Assembly (NCBI GenBank): GCA_949152475.1
Contig: OX424563.1
Span: 11,505,001 to 11,569,000, forward strand
Origin: Terebella lapidaria
Lineage: Eukaryota > Annelida > Polychaeta > Terebellida > Terebellidae
DNA: 64,000 nt
Direction: 5' to 3'
Part shown: piece by piece, positions 52,527 to 64,000 of the stretch
Layout: every line of letters starts with the position of its first letter
How positions within the stretch are numbered: position 1 is the first letter of the stretch
The notes under the pieces: model-generated
The model's input: only the letters and a program-made list of their open reading frames with translations
What the model was told of the DNA's origin: nothing
The model's database searches: none
Translations under genes and position numbers: made by a program

Positions 52527-53560
52527 ATATCACTGCTGGTGGACGTTAAGTCTGTCCCCGAGGATACCATCAACTCAGTAGCCTTTTGGCTTGTAATTAC
52601 ATGTAGGTACTTATGTACTTGTCATATATCTATTCCATGGGGTTTGTTTCGGATTTCTAAATTATTTTCATAGGTTGTCGGACAGTTGTATACTAATTCC
52701 ATCAGGTGTACAGTAGAAACAACTACGTTTACCACACTGTCTGCCCCTGATGACGCTAGTATGTCTTCTGATAAAGTAATTGGTCGGGCTTTGTTTCTAT
52801 TGCAAAATGTTGTGTTTGTTATTGGGATCATCAAAATTTGGCTGTATTGGTGGTAATAGATCGATACTTACATTCATACCACTGAGCCGGTGTCACTGCT
52901 GGTGGACGTTAAGCCTGTCCCCGAGGATACCATCAACTCAGTAGCCTTTTGGCTTGTGATTAGGTACTTATGTACTTGTCATATATCTATTCCATGGGGT
53001 TTGTTTCGGATTTCTAAATTATTTTCATAGGTTGTTGGGCAGTTGTATACTAATTCCATCAGGTGAACAGTAGAAACAAATACGTTTACCACACTGTCTG
53101 CCCCTGATGACGCCAGTGTGTCTTTTGATAAACTAATTGGTCGGGCTTTGTTTCTATTGCAAAATGTTGTGTTTGTTATTGGGATCATCAAAATTTGGCT
53201 GTATTGGTGGTAATAGATCGATACTTACATTCATACCACTGAGCCGGTGTCACTGCTTGTGTACTCAGTAGCCTTTTGGCTTGTAATTAGGTACTTATGT
53301 ACTTGTCATATATCTATTCCATGGGGTTTGTTTCGGATTTCTGATTTTTTCCTAGGTTGTTGGGCAGCTGTATACTAATTCCATCAGGTGTACAGTAGAA
53401 ACAACTACGTTTAACACACTTTCTGCCCCTGATGACGCCAGTGTGTCTTTTGATAAAGTAATTGGTCGGGCTTTGTTTCTGTTGCAAAATGTTGTGTTTG
53501 TTATTGGAGTCATCAAAATTTGGCTGTATTGGTGGTAATAGATCGATACTTACATCCACT
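52527..53560 (-). repeat. Three diverged copies of the 364-bp repeat, reverse orientation
   Basis: Copies start (plus strand) at cactgctggt or cactgcttgt at 52531, 52894 and 53251, spaced 363 and 357 bp. The third lacks the ggacgttaag to catcaa part. They differ from one another and from the right-end array at several per cent of sites. All three lie inverted relative to the array at 62689 and the U5 fragment. On the minus strand a partly open frame ends CTPDGISIQLPNN in each, suggesting the repeat includes a former coding piece. Confidence 0.9.
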
Positions 53561-54570
53561 CTGGCACAGTGTAGCTAACGTGAAGGTCCTTGTCGGTTCG
53601 ACTAATATATACTTCCCTAGGTTCCCAGGACATGCTCAAAAAAGCTTGTGTGATACCATAGCAACCGTATATGTAGTATCAAGGGGGTATTTGTGTGAAA
53701 GATCATTCAGATATCATGATTATGCTTTCCATTATATTTACATGTGGAGTGATTGATGGCAGATCCAGGATTCGAGTGTGGATACAACAGGGTACTCAAA
53801 TGCAAAGATTTATTTCTTTATTATACTCCCTTCACTGCACTCTCGCACGAACATCAGTGCGTTTGACACTAACTGGATATGCTAATTGAAGTACAGGTAA
53901 CATAATAACACCTTTCAAAACTTATATAAGATAAACATAATAAGTTAAATGAGATTTATAATATGCAGTATATAATCATTACTGGTATTTGTGGGAATTG
54001 CGTTTCCATATGTATTCCTCTACGATGCCTCTTCAGCTGTCTGCATTAGCCTCCTCCATTCCACTTTTCACGATAGTCGTCATTATTCAAATGTTACAAG
54101 ACGTAGGGCTAATGTTGATAGACAAACAGGTAGGTCATGTGCCTGGTTTGTCAACCAATTACACTACTGCTGACAGTGTTTCTCCCCCAATATAATTGAA
54201 ATCACTGTCATAGTTACATTTGTGTGACATTTTCGTTATAGATGATGGAAATCTGATTTATACACATTAGTCTTATTTTCGTGTATGTACATGGCATAAA
54301 TTCCTTCTACACAGGTACCTCTGGCATCAGAATGTTTTCTCTTCCTGTCAACAACAGAAGACGTGCTTGGAAAGTGTCTCCCAAGCTTTATCGTTTCAAA
54401 GTGTGTTTTCTGTTGTTGTACTGCTCCCACACTTTGCACCGCATTAAATGCCCCAGTCCATTTTCAACAATGATAGTTGAAACATGTCAAATAAGACACA
54501 CTCTTATTGAGAACGTATGACATTACTTTCTGTGTGTAATAATGAGTAAAATATGTACCATGAATTAACA

Positions 54571-54832
54571 GACGTAGAATCAATACCCAATATTAAGTAT
54601 TCCGAGCGAAGTCATATCAGGCATACGAAGTGAGAACAAACAAATTACAGGGAAACTCATGAACCCCCCAAAATGGTCATTAGGAGGTGAAATCAGATGT
54701 TCCGGAAAGAGTGAGCATTTCCTGCACTACTAGTGACACCCGTCCTGAAGTCCCCAAAATTAACATGAAAATATATCTAGTTGCATGGCAGCCATGGATT
54801 TGGTGTATTCATCAACCAGATCATGATGACGT
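54571..54832 (-). mobile_element. Antisense Penelope-like 3' fragment in the spacer
   Basis: This is the same 3' untranslated sequence as at 33424 and 48237, with a short internal deletion (after attccgagcgaa). On the minus strand it keeps the last coding residues, RHHDLVDEYTKSMAAMQLD then IFSC and stop. It is the third antisense 3' fragment. Confidence 0.75.
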
Positions 54833-55023
54833 TTACGCCAAAAGAAACCTAGGGCTGCCAAGGACACTATTGACCAACACAATTAACAACTGTCGGGTCT
54901 ACACATATTTCAGCCCCCTCGGTATGGTCCCTACCAAGTAGTGAAATGGAACTGTCACTCTCCCTCCCCTTTGAATCCCATCCCCCGCCTGTGCCGCTCA
55001 ACACCAGCCGAACCGCACCTCAC

Positions 55024-55039
55024 CCCTCCCCCCCCCCCC
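55024..55039 (+). repeat. C-rich low-complexity tract
   Basis: A tract of C interrupted once by t, inside a locally GC-rich, C-biased 100-bp stretch (54960-55060). It has G4 potential on the minus strand. Confidence 0.7.
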
Positions 55040-55694
55040 ATCAACACGCGGGTGTAGACATGATGACCTCGTAACCGACAGCGTCCCCAATTACCACTTC
55101 ATGCAGGTGGATTTGGGTTTTCATTCCAGATTAGTGAACATGTTGTTGAATACAGGAAAGGAATTTACCTTTCACGATAGTAAGAGTTTAACTTAATTAA
55201 AATATGGTATGTGTCATAGTGTAAAATCCAAAATGTTCACAAAGTCACGTCTTCTAACGAGCAGTCTGTGTTGTGATATGGAAAACGAAGAAAAGCAGAC
55301 CTACTTACAAAATGGTATGATGCATATTTTCCAATTGTCGGGAATGGTCCGAATACTGAACTTAATCTCAAAGTATTTATTAAAAATTAAATAAATCTAT
55401 GTTGTAATGTACTTATATATTTTCTTGATTTATCTTCTCATTTATTTGATGCCTTGTATCCGTGTATCCTTCTTGGTTATAATGGAAGATGGAAAAACCT
55501 ACTTGAACAGGATGCTATGGGGGACAGAATTACAATAATACATCCGGTCATCCAAGCAAAAACCACTACATGTTTTAGATGTTTTAAGTTATCCTATTTG
55601 CATTTGGGTTGTGTAAATCACTGTTTTTGAATTTCAATATAGTCAAATTCTCAAGAAGAATTTGATGCATCTCTCCTCACATTTTCTGTGGCAC

Positions 55695-58600
55695 AGGGAA
55701 ATCAATAAATCAACAAACCGTAAAAACCTATGACGATTGGGAGTAAATTGTCCAGATTCCACAAACTGTTCAACTGCTTTTGATAGCACACCTTCCAAGA
55801 AAGCAAATCTCGATGGATGGCATGTCTGCACTTCATAATGTAATATTCCACGACTCATGTGATCTTCGTCTTGAGAAATTGTTGTCCGATTCGGACATTG
55901 TGATACGAATCGGATTTGGTGCTGGTGGACAGAGCGCTATCGCGTGAGAATGTGACCAAGTCTTTTCATGCACATGTTTGGCCACAATTAGGGTATCCAT
56001 CATATCTATCAACTTCTGTCGCTCATAATCATGATAATCCAACTTGCATATACCTAATATCCCCGATAAAATTTTGTTTGTTTTTTGGGACAGCTGATTT
56101 GAATAACTGTGTAAATTCCATCAGTTAACTCACTGTATGGATACAGTGATGGGGTTGAAAACACCACATTCGTTTCGAGCTTTGTGAATCAGACAAATTG
56201 ACACTGTTTCCCGCTGGTTAAAGAGAGTTTAGTCGGACAGAGCTGCGTCGTCTGATGGCGTCATTTTTGATCATGCGATATCCCGCAATCGCTTCTGATA
56301 GAGATGATTGATCCAGCCATGCTAAGCGAATGGAACACCACCAGATTCTTTGGTCTCTAGTTGGCATGTGTAGCACTATTTATATCTTGCAGACTGAAGG
56401 AAAACTTCTGTCAATGAACTGTTGATGAAAGAGGTTGGCATGTTTTCTTGTGCTACTTTGTGATATACGACTGTAATTAGCATGATTGATGTGTGATATT
56501 CAAAACATTCCTTTGTGATATTATAAATGAGAAAAATAATTACAGATAATGTACCCGAAAATTCATATTGAAAACTGGATGCTTTTTTGGCAATCCTGGC
56601 AGCTTGAATCCATGTCGAATGAAATATTCCCATAGTTATCAAATGGTGTATTCGTACACCACATAGTGTTTTCGTACAATACATTTAGGAGTAATCAGAA
56701 AGTTTATGAGCACATTTTATGACAATTACTGTTACGTTTGGGCTTTGGAAATTGCCGCAGAAAATACCATCAATCTGACATTATTTTGATCAATGTATAC
56801 ATAAAAAAGTGCAACATTGTCAGTTCACCAGGATGAACTGTACTTCGGATGAAATACAGTCATGATAATGGCAAGAACACCAACATGTGAATGGAAATAT
56901 CATTTCCATTCACATTTTCATGCGGATATGGTCAATGATGATGGAGCAGTCATTTGAGCAATGAAATTAGTGCGTGGAGTCGCCATCCATTCACAACTTG
57001 GCAGCCTGATATGTAAAAATGACCATTTGGAAAATGTATATATATAGCTTCTCGAGGTTTTGGATCGATTGTGTCAATTTAAGTTGATGCATCCATTTGT
57101 GTGAAATATACATGTTCATCTGAATCCAAGTGTTTCGATAATGCACAATTATATGATGGATTCAAGTTGCTGATGTGTATCAACTTCAACTATATTATAA
57201 TATCACGCTGCAAATAGTATGTTTCGATATTTGATATATAAATATTTGTATAATTGCTATGAACACTGACAGTGTCTCAGCACTGTGATTGTTTTCAATT
57301 TGTTTCCTCAAGCATTTTCCCATATTTATAATGGTAGCCGGCCAAAAACTGTCCATGTCGAATCCCAGCCAAAGCAAATGTAGTATCGGAAAACCAACAC
57401 ATTCCCTAGCAGATCCAGGCTGTCGTTATTGATACTACAATTTATCTAGATATATCGTCTTTATAGGGCACTATAATGCATGGGATTGGGTTATGTGAAT
57501 AAAACTGCTGTGAATATCGAATATATCTGCAACTGGTACATCTACTGTACAGGAAAAGATTTACAGAAAAAAGTATACACGTATTTCATACCTGGAACTA
57601 AGTACTTTACACTTTAAACCTGGCACTAGTTCGAGGATACAATGACTAATTTTTAGTACTTGTAAAATGTACATACATTTATATCTTCCAGGTGATTGCC
57701 CAGGGATTCGTCTGAAGCATGGTGTGTGAAATAACTGAACAATGCAGGAAATCCATCTTGTCATACCCAATGTCCTTCTCACACACTTCCAGTAATGGGA
57801 CCAATGGTGGCTTGAGATTGAACAATAATTAGCCTGAGTGACCAGTGAGATGTTATCAAAAACAAAACCTAAGTAGCAATCAATTGTCGCCCACCCTACA
57901 ATGTACATAATACAACATCGCCGCCTGAGAGGTTATCCACTTGATCCAGTTCGTCCTTCACTGTGAGTTAACCATACAACGGGCACCCCAGGCAACACCA
58001 GTGTCCAGCAATTGCTGACATTAATATATGTAGCATGTTGAGGCCTCTTTCCGTATTACCCATACTAATCGAGCGTTTATATCACATGACCTCGCTCCTG
58101 GGCTCACCTGGTATCTCCAGTGGGCTTCCCAACTTGTCGCAAATGAACAATAGCAGAGAGAAGGCAGAAAATGGGCAGTTTTGTTGAGATGTGGCATACC
58201 AAGATAATATCGAGTAGCCCACTGTGTGTCTGGGCCATGATTCCTCCTCTCACTGTCCCCACCAATCCTTCCCATGATCTCCGTTCCAGTTCAGGACCAA
58301 GAATCAGTATCTGCGTCGGCAATAGGGCGATGTCTGCGCAAATGTATGCGTCATGAGCTGATTTACACCCTAAAATATTTATAAATGTACAAACATAACA
58401 ACACACACTGGACAAAAAAAGTCACCCCATGCTCACTTTGGCCAAATATATAGACAACAAAATGTGGTCACAAATTGATGAAGAAATTGCTTCATATCGT
58501 CCTTTGATCCAAAATTTTTGGATCCAAAACACTTTGGTTAACCATTCTGTTTATGATATTACACTAGCCTCTGTCAAAAACTCATCGTAATCTAATTGCA

Positions 58601-61262
58601 AAGAATGCACAAATATCCTTCCATGACAACTTAAAATATTAAATATCAGTGAACGATTCACTGGTGCATGTTTTTAATCTCGCTTTCACATCTTTCCAGA
58701 TTATTTGTTTAATTACAAGGCAAAAATGGGGTGTCAAGATCATACGTAAGACAAGCTTGTCCAGGACTCATACAGGCTTACATGTAACTGATGTTGGTCA
58801 CATCAACAGCAAATCCGCAAACCCCCCCATGTTAATGACAACAGACTGACGGACAGTCCATGTGCTGAACAGCACATCAGACGCATTGAATAAACTGTTC
58901 AGGTGTGATGAAGAACATAATAAATGGCACCTGCAACAGTGAATTGCACGTGCCATTCACGTGCTACATGTACGTACAAATTTGCTTTCATGGAAAGAAA
59001 ATACTTTAAGATGACGTCAACAAAACCTGCAGGTTGAAGTGAGTTGCTATTAGGTCTTTCTGATGAGGTGAAAACTTATTCAAATTGCAGGTTGAGGATT
59101 TTGTTCCAGTCCAATGGCTGAGTGTAGCTGTAGTTGGCTGCTCAAGTAGTAGTTATGTTCACTCACTCGTGTACATTATGGTTACCATTAGTTAAATGTT
59201 GTTAGAAATAGATTTCTAAGCAGATGTACTCGTCAGTATGTCTGGGTTGTTCCGTACACATTTTTAAATTAGTCATTAAAAACCTGGACAAAACAAGTAA
59301 AATACAGTTAGGAATAAACCACAAGTCATCGATTCATTGTTATCATTTGATGGATATTATCATACATGCGAGCAATGAGTTATTATGGAAAGTTCCTGTG
59401 TCCTCTGGGGACTATTACGATAGGTTGCCCGCCTACAGAAACATGATATTGTCCCAGTAACCACCAAAGGTCAGGCAGATGGGGTTGTGAGCAATACAAG
59501 CTCTTAACACGTTCCCTATTTACACAGCCTAAGTTAATTCAGCAAGGTCTTAACTTTTTTGCGAGGATTTTTGACATCCAGCTTGCTGAAGTTAGCGTTT
59601 GCCAGATTTATTTAGAATGCTTAACTCGATGTTAACAGGCTGTTTGTCCAGAGTTCAAAGTTTTCAATTGCCGCTGCCACGTTGAACTTAAAGTGTGACC
59701 TTAAATACAGTTAACTCTATTTAGGTGCTGTAAAACGGTTTGATTTTTTAACATTATATGATAAATTATTCTGCATGAGTATTATTTGTGATTCACACGA
59801 ATAAAACTGTCCGAAGTTGACACCATAACATTTTCCATAACGAGGTTATCCATGGCTTACCTAAATTCAGGCTCAACACAAAACCTCATATGAGTTTTGG
59901 CATTCTACCCCAATGTTGACTGCTGGACCAAATCAGTTCACGGGGATTCAAGCCAATTTGGGGATTTCATGAACATTTTTTTTCTGCTAAGAAATGCAGT
60001 ATGAGGAAAGAGTTGAGTTGAGGTTTGGAAGATACATACGGGTGTGTTCAAATAAAATATAATTCTTACAAAGTAATGTGCAATTCGAACTCGAACAACC
60101 TGCAACTTCTGTTCAGGCTAGCATTTTCATGTTTGAGGTGAAATTTGACATTTGAGTTGATTGCCAACTGTTTCAATTTTCAAGATAGAAGTATGAAATA
60201 AGTAAGCAAACAAAATTTCGAATTGATCCGATCAACCTAAACAAAGTCATGGCCAAAAATCACATGAGGTTGTGTGTTGAACTTGACTTTACCCAACGAC
60301 ATTAAAATGACAAATCACGGCGATGCTCTCGCTGCCCATGTTGCTTTCTCCTGGTGCGCATATATCCCAGGCACATTCTTCATCTTCGTGGTTTCCCATC
60401 AAGGAGGTGACCAGTGGGGAAAATATCTCTCAGTGCTGAATTTTGATGCTGATTTGATTAAAGTCCCTACGATGTTTGACATTCGGAAAGTGGGTCAGTG
60501 GCATCATTTATGCATCCGATACTGGTGTCAATAGGTTGTTGTCAATGTAACTGCTTCGACTTTGATTTTCTGAATTTTCTGTTTGTTTAATATCTTATTG
60601 GGATAATATAAGATAAGCCTACACTACTAGGCTTACATGTGTGTTTTGTTCCAAACAGATATCAATCTTCTCAGTTACACATAAGAATCCTCTTAGTGAT
60701 AAATTGCTTCTTTCTGGCTTTTTGTTCGAAAAAAATCCCATATAATGTTGTCACGGACTCAAACCTCTAGAGATAGAGGTGCTTCGGATTGTCAAATGTG
60801 AGGTGATATTTCTGTTGACGCCATTTCAACACGCATGACAATGTAGCCATAGTGACGATGTAGCCATGTCTTTAATGGATGCAGCACGTGATACAGTGAC
60901 ATTCATGTCGAGTTCTGTGATGGCAATACTTCGACAACAATTTACTGCACTGACGTGTTACACCATAAAAGATTGGTGCCATAACAGGTTTCATTTCCTT
61001 CACGTCCGTTACACTCCATACCCCTTAGTTACCAACGGCGACCAGAACCAGGGGAGCACATTGTCTCATGATGCGAACTTCAGTTTTGTACAAAACCTGT
61101 AACATGTCACATGCACAGATAATGATAATGTTATGATTGTACAAATCAAGAACAGTAGCTGTATTTGAAACACAAGACACCACAAGCTGTTACCTGTGCC
61201 AGCCATTGAGTGTGTGTGTTCTCTGCAGAAGTCTGACATTCAGCTACATGTACATGCGTCAA
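55695..61262 (+). repeat. Tandem array unit U7, the most diverged copy
   Basis: Homology resumes at aatcaacaaaccgtaaaaac and can be followed through the B block (near 56760), the C block (near 59510), the fused E1-E2-E3 frame (60274), E4 (near 60890) and the ctgcag junction at 61230, in the same order as the other units. It is clearly the most divergent unit, with more indels and about 0.4 kb of extra sequence at 59880-60300. Its minus-strand open frame 57561-57908 (115 codons) and others show no motif that I recognise. The two outermost positions, U1 and U7, do not resemble each other more than the inner units. Confidence 0.75.
60274..60534 (+). pseudogene. LamG/pentraxin-like domain fragment, 86-codon open frame
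   Basis: From about residue 17 the frame reads DALAAHVAFSWCAYIPGTFF, IFVVSHQGGDQWGKYL, SVLNFDADLIKV and then MFDIRKVGQWHHLCIRYW before TAG. The order W...GTF-fS, then short strands, then GQWHHLC-W is that of laminin-G/pentraxin sandwich domains, where W(H/R)H(V/L)C is a hallmark; a full domain needs about 200 residues, so this is at best the N-terminal part. In other units E1 and E2 are about 0.9 kb apart, while here they are adjacent. No signal peptide or neighbouring exons were found. The exact family is uncertain and the resemblance could be fortuitous. Confidence 0.4.
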
Positions 61263-62688
61263 TAAAATATGCTCCTAATGTCACCCATACATACCTACCC
61301 GTGTCTCCCCCTCTTCCACCTGTCCATACCCACTCATCGCTATGGCCTGTATATGCCTAGTGTGAGCTTATTTGTGTGAGAATTGTATATAACATGCACA
61401 TTACATGCACATTACATCAGTAATAGTGCATGATTCCATTGTCTCGAGCAGGTATCTATTTGTAATAAATACCTCTGTGGGAGGTATTTATTTCCAATAA
61501 ATACCTGTCCCAGGTATGAAATGAAAATAAATCAATACTGGTGGACACAGTAAACATACCGGGATTTTATTTTTTATTGCCAAGCATATACATGTATAGA
61601 CTCATTACTCGATGTACATAAACAGCTCATCGTTATGGTGTGCGAGTTTAATCCATGGGTCACAACAGTTGTTAATTTTTGGACATTTGGTTCATGAAAG
61701 CATCCGCCTTCTGCAGAAATCCAGTGAAAACGTATATATGCACAATATCCTTGGAATTCCGGAGGTTTTGATAATAATCCTGCGATATTCCACATCCGCA
61801 AATGTACCGGAATCCTAGAGAAGCCTCCAGAGATCACGCATAACGTAATTTTCCTGCAAACATGAATGAAATATACAAACATGAATGTCTAACTTTTCCT
61901 CTTCAAATCTAGTTTATAGCTATTCAGCATATGTATTATGGGAACAATTTGAACAGAATTTTCACTTCGCCATATAAATTAAATGCACGAATAGCACACA
62001 CACAAAATTTTTACTTACCAGTCGTACGTTGAAGTCATGGAAGTCATGGATCAAACTTTATAATCGCCGTAGTGATTTTACGATTTTATTTTCTTATAAG
62101 GATTGAAAGAACGCATGATAAAGATATTCGTTCGGGCAAAAATTATGATTCAATTCTTTGTACACGGGTACAATCCGTTAGATAATGCGGAAGGAGAAAA
62201 TGCTCGTTTTGTTTTGAATTCAAAGAAATAAGTGATATACTCACCGGTTTACAAATCTGGTATGTTGTTCATGTACTGCATCTGGTTACACCAAAATTTT
62301 GAGTCATTCCCAGGAATAAAATTATGCAACAGTATCCAACAAACAAGCGCGTCAGAACACGCGTATATCCGCACGCATCGTATCCATGTGTTCCATTTTT
62401 CATCACGAAAAGTTGATGTCACGTAGCTTGCTGTTTCAAAGTGAGCGCGCCTTTTGCCGCGTTTGTTTTTATAAGGTTCCATTTGAGCAATACTCACAAA
62501 CGCGTTACTAGGGGAAGAAAACAGCTCAAAGGCACAGTGCGAGTCCACCAGAAACATACTGAATTGGAACCATGTATGCTGTAGCCATAACAACAGAATG
62601 CGGGCTGGGGTTGAATGTACAAATCTATGAGCTGAGTCATGTGGTGAAGCAGTTTCTGTAGCGAGTAATAGAAGCTTTCCTGGCGGAT
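61263..62688. other. Right flank between the array and the 364-bp repeats
   Basis: AT-rich sequence without homology to the units. Minus-strand open frames at 61574-61882 (102 codons) and 62249-62593 (114 codons) are the longest here, but have no motif that I can name and no clear splice or promoter context. A cluster of inverted repeats lies at 61464-61505. Confidence 0.55.
61464..61505. repeat. Overlapping inverted repeats (aataaatacc/ggtatttatt)
   Basis: aataaatacctc (61464-61475) pairs with gaggtatttatt (61481-61492) over a 5-base loop. The second arm also pairs as ggtatttatt with aataaatacc at 61496-61505 over 3 bases. The two hairpins are mutually exclusive and share a middle arm. Confidence 0.75.
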
Positions 62689-64000
62689 GTAAGTATCAAT
62701 CTATTACCACCAATACAATCAGATTTTGATGATGCCAATAAGAAACGTAAAATACAACATTTTGCAATAGAAACAAAGCCCGACCAAATAGTTTATCCAA
62801 AGACACACTGGCGTCATCAGGGGCAGACAGTGTGTTAAATGTAGTTGTTTCTACTGTACACCTGATGGAATTAGTATACAACTGCCCAACAACCTATGAA
62901 AACAATTTAAAAATCCGAAACTAAGCCCATGGAATAGATACATGACAAGTACAAAAGTACCCAATCACAAGCCAGAAGGCTACTGAGCTGATGGTATCCT
63001 CGGGGACAGATTTAACGTCCGCCAGCAGTGACACCGACTCAGTGGTATGAATGTAAGTATCAATCTATTACCACCAATACAATCAGATTTTGATGATGCC
63101 AATAAGAAACGTAAAATACAACATTTTGCAATAGAAACAAAGCCCGACCAAATAGTTTATCCAAAGACACACTGGCGTCATCAGGGGCAGACAGTGTGTT
63201 AAATGTAGTTGTTTCTACTGTACACCTGATGGAATTAGTATACAACTGCCCAACAACCTATGAAAACAATTTAAAAATCCGAAACTAAGCCCATGGAATA
63301 GATACATGACAAGTACAAAAGTACCCAATCACAAGCCAGAAGGCTACTGAGCTGATGGTATCCTCGGGGACAGATTTAACGTCCGCCAGCAGTGACACCG
63401 ACTCAGTGGTATGAATGCAAGTATCAATCTATTACCACCAATACAATCAGATTTTGATGATGCCAATAAGAAACGTAAAATACAACATTTTGCAATAGAA
63501 ACAAAGCCCGACCAAATAGTTTATCCAAAGACACACTGGCGTCATCAGGGGCAGACAGTGTGTTAAATGTAGTTGTTTCTACTGTACACCTGATGGAATT
63601 AGTATACAACTGCCCAACAACCTATGAAAACAATTTAAAAATCCGAAACTAAGCCCATGGAATAGATACATGACAAGTACAAAAGTACCCAATCACAAGC
63701 CAGAAGGCTACTGAGCTGATGGTATCCTCGGGGACAGATTTAACGTCCGCCAGCAGTGACACCGACTCAGTGGTATGAATGTAAGTATCAGTCTATTACC
63801 ACCAATACAATCAGATTTTGATGATGCCAATAAGAAACGTAAAATACAACATTTTGCAATAGAAACAAAGCCCGACCAAATAGTTTATCCAAAGACACAC
63901 TGGCGTCATCAGTGGCAGACAGTGTGTTAAATGTAGTTGTTTCTACTGTACACCTGATGGAATTAGTATACAACTGCCCAACAACCTATGAAAACAATTT
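62689..64000 (+). repeat. 364-bp tandem repeat array, 3.6 copies, open at the window edge
   Basis: Copies start gtaagtatcaatctattacc at 62689, 63053, 63417 and 63781. They are identical apart from a few single-base differences (for example gcaagtat in copy 3 and gtatcagtct and cagtggcag in copy 4). The first about 220 bp of the unit is the part found alone in U5. Each copy carries the same 61-codon minus-strand open frame, which merely follows the repeat. The high identity indicates recent amplification. The array continues past the window. Confidence 0.95.

Larger units (their letters stand above)
49991..55694. other. 5.7-kb spacer separating U6 from U7
   Basis: No homology to the unit is visible. 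It holds an exon-like kinase segment (50174), a 136-bp direct duplication (50922), three 364-bp repeats in reverse orientation (52527), a Penelope-like 3' fragment (54571) and a C-rich low-complexity stretch near 55024. Stretches 51200-52520 and 53561-54570 hold short open frames without motifs I can name. One, at about 52232-52406, ends KLRTRENYEKLFRLQFLYTP and has a coding look, but I cannot place it. Confidence 0.6.

Noticed and set aside
58508..58530. gatccaaaa/ttttggatc palindrome
   Set aside because: Nine-base arms in AT-rich DNA; too short and unflanked to interpret.
62696..63973. Four identical 61-codon minus-strand genes
   Set aside because: Same frame carried by each 364-bp repeat; no promoter or start context, and it is absent from the diverged copies.
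82..64000. About a hundred short open frames of 60 to 120 codons on both strands taken as genes
   Set aside because: Most lie in the repeated unit, change frame between copies, overlap frames on the other strand and show no domains. Their recurrence follows from the DNA repeat, not from coding constraint.
62689..64000. CRISPR-like array
   Set aside because: The 364-bp units are contiguous with no variable spacers, and the setting is eukaryotic.

Overview
This is an AT-rich, intron-like stretch of animal nuclear DNA with no complete protein-coding gene that I can recognise. Three things point to a marine invertebrate, most plausibly a mollusc or other lophotrochozoan: degenerate Penelope-like reverse transcriptases of a type common in such genomes, a Helentron-related element of Pearl/HINE architecture, and many tacatgta-type motifs. 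That assignment is inference. There is no bacterial gene structure, no rRNA, no tRNA that I can see, and no CRISPR array.

Layout. A unique left flank (1-1984) holds a foldback element and a precise hairpin. From about 1985 to 61262 the window is a tandem array of seven head-to-tail copies (U1 to U7) of one unit of about 7 kb, a macrosatellite or serial segmental duplication: U1 1985-9540, U2 9541-18653, U3 18654-26417, U4 26418-34858, U5 34859-43052, U6 43053-49990, U7 55695-61262. A 5.7-kb unrelated spacer (49991-55694) splits U6 from U7. A unique right flank (61263-62688) is followed by a 364-bp tandem repeat that runs off the window.

Unit lengths differ because of insertions and internal rearrangements: a Pearl/HINE-like element in U1, an unclassified insertion and a partial self-duplication in U2, Penelope-like fragments in U4, U5 and U6, a small MITE in U5, and a 364-bp-repeat fragment in U5. 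Similarity among units is mosaic. U3 is almost identical to U4 over one block but to U1/U2 over the adjoining block, which indicates recent unequal exchange or conversion.

What the unit may once have been. U7, the most diverged copy, has an 86-codon frame (60274-60534) whose pattern (AFSW...GTFF...SHQ...GQWHHLC) resembles a LamG/pentraxin-type domain segment. In all six other units the codon matching the Trp of WHH is a TGA stop, so the array may be an amplified dead gene fragment. The spacer holds a 90-nt exon-like segment with both splice signals that reads like the activation segment of an STK32 (YANK) kinase. Both calls rest on my reading of the sequence without database support.
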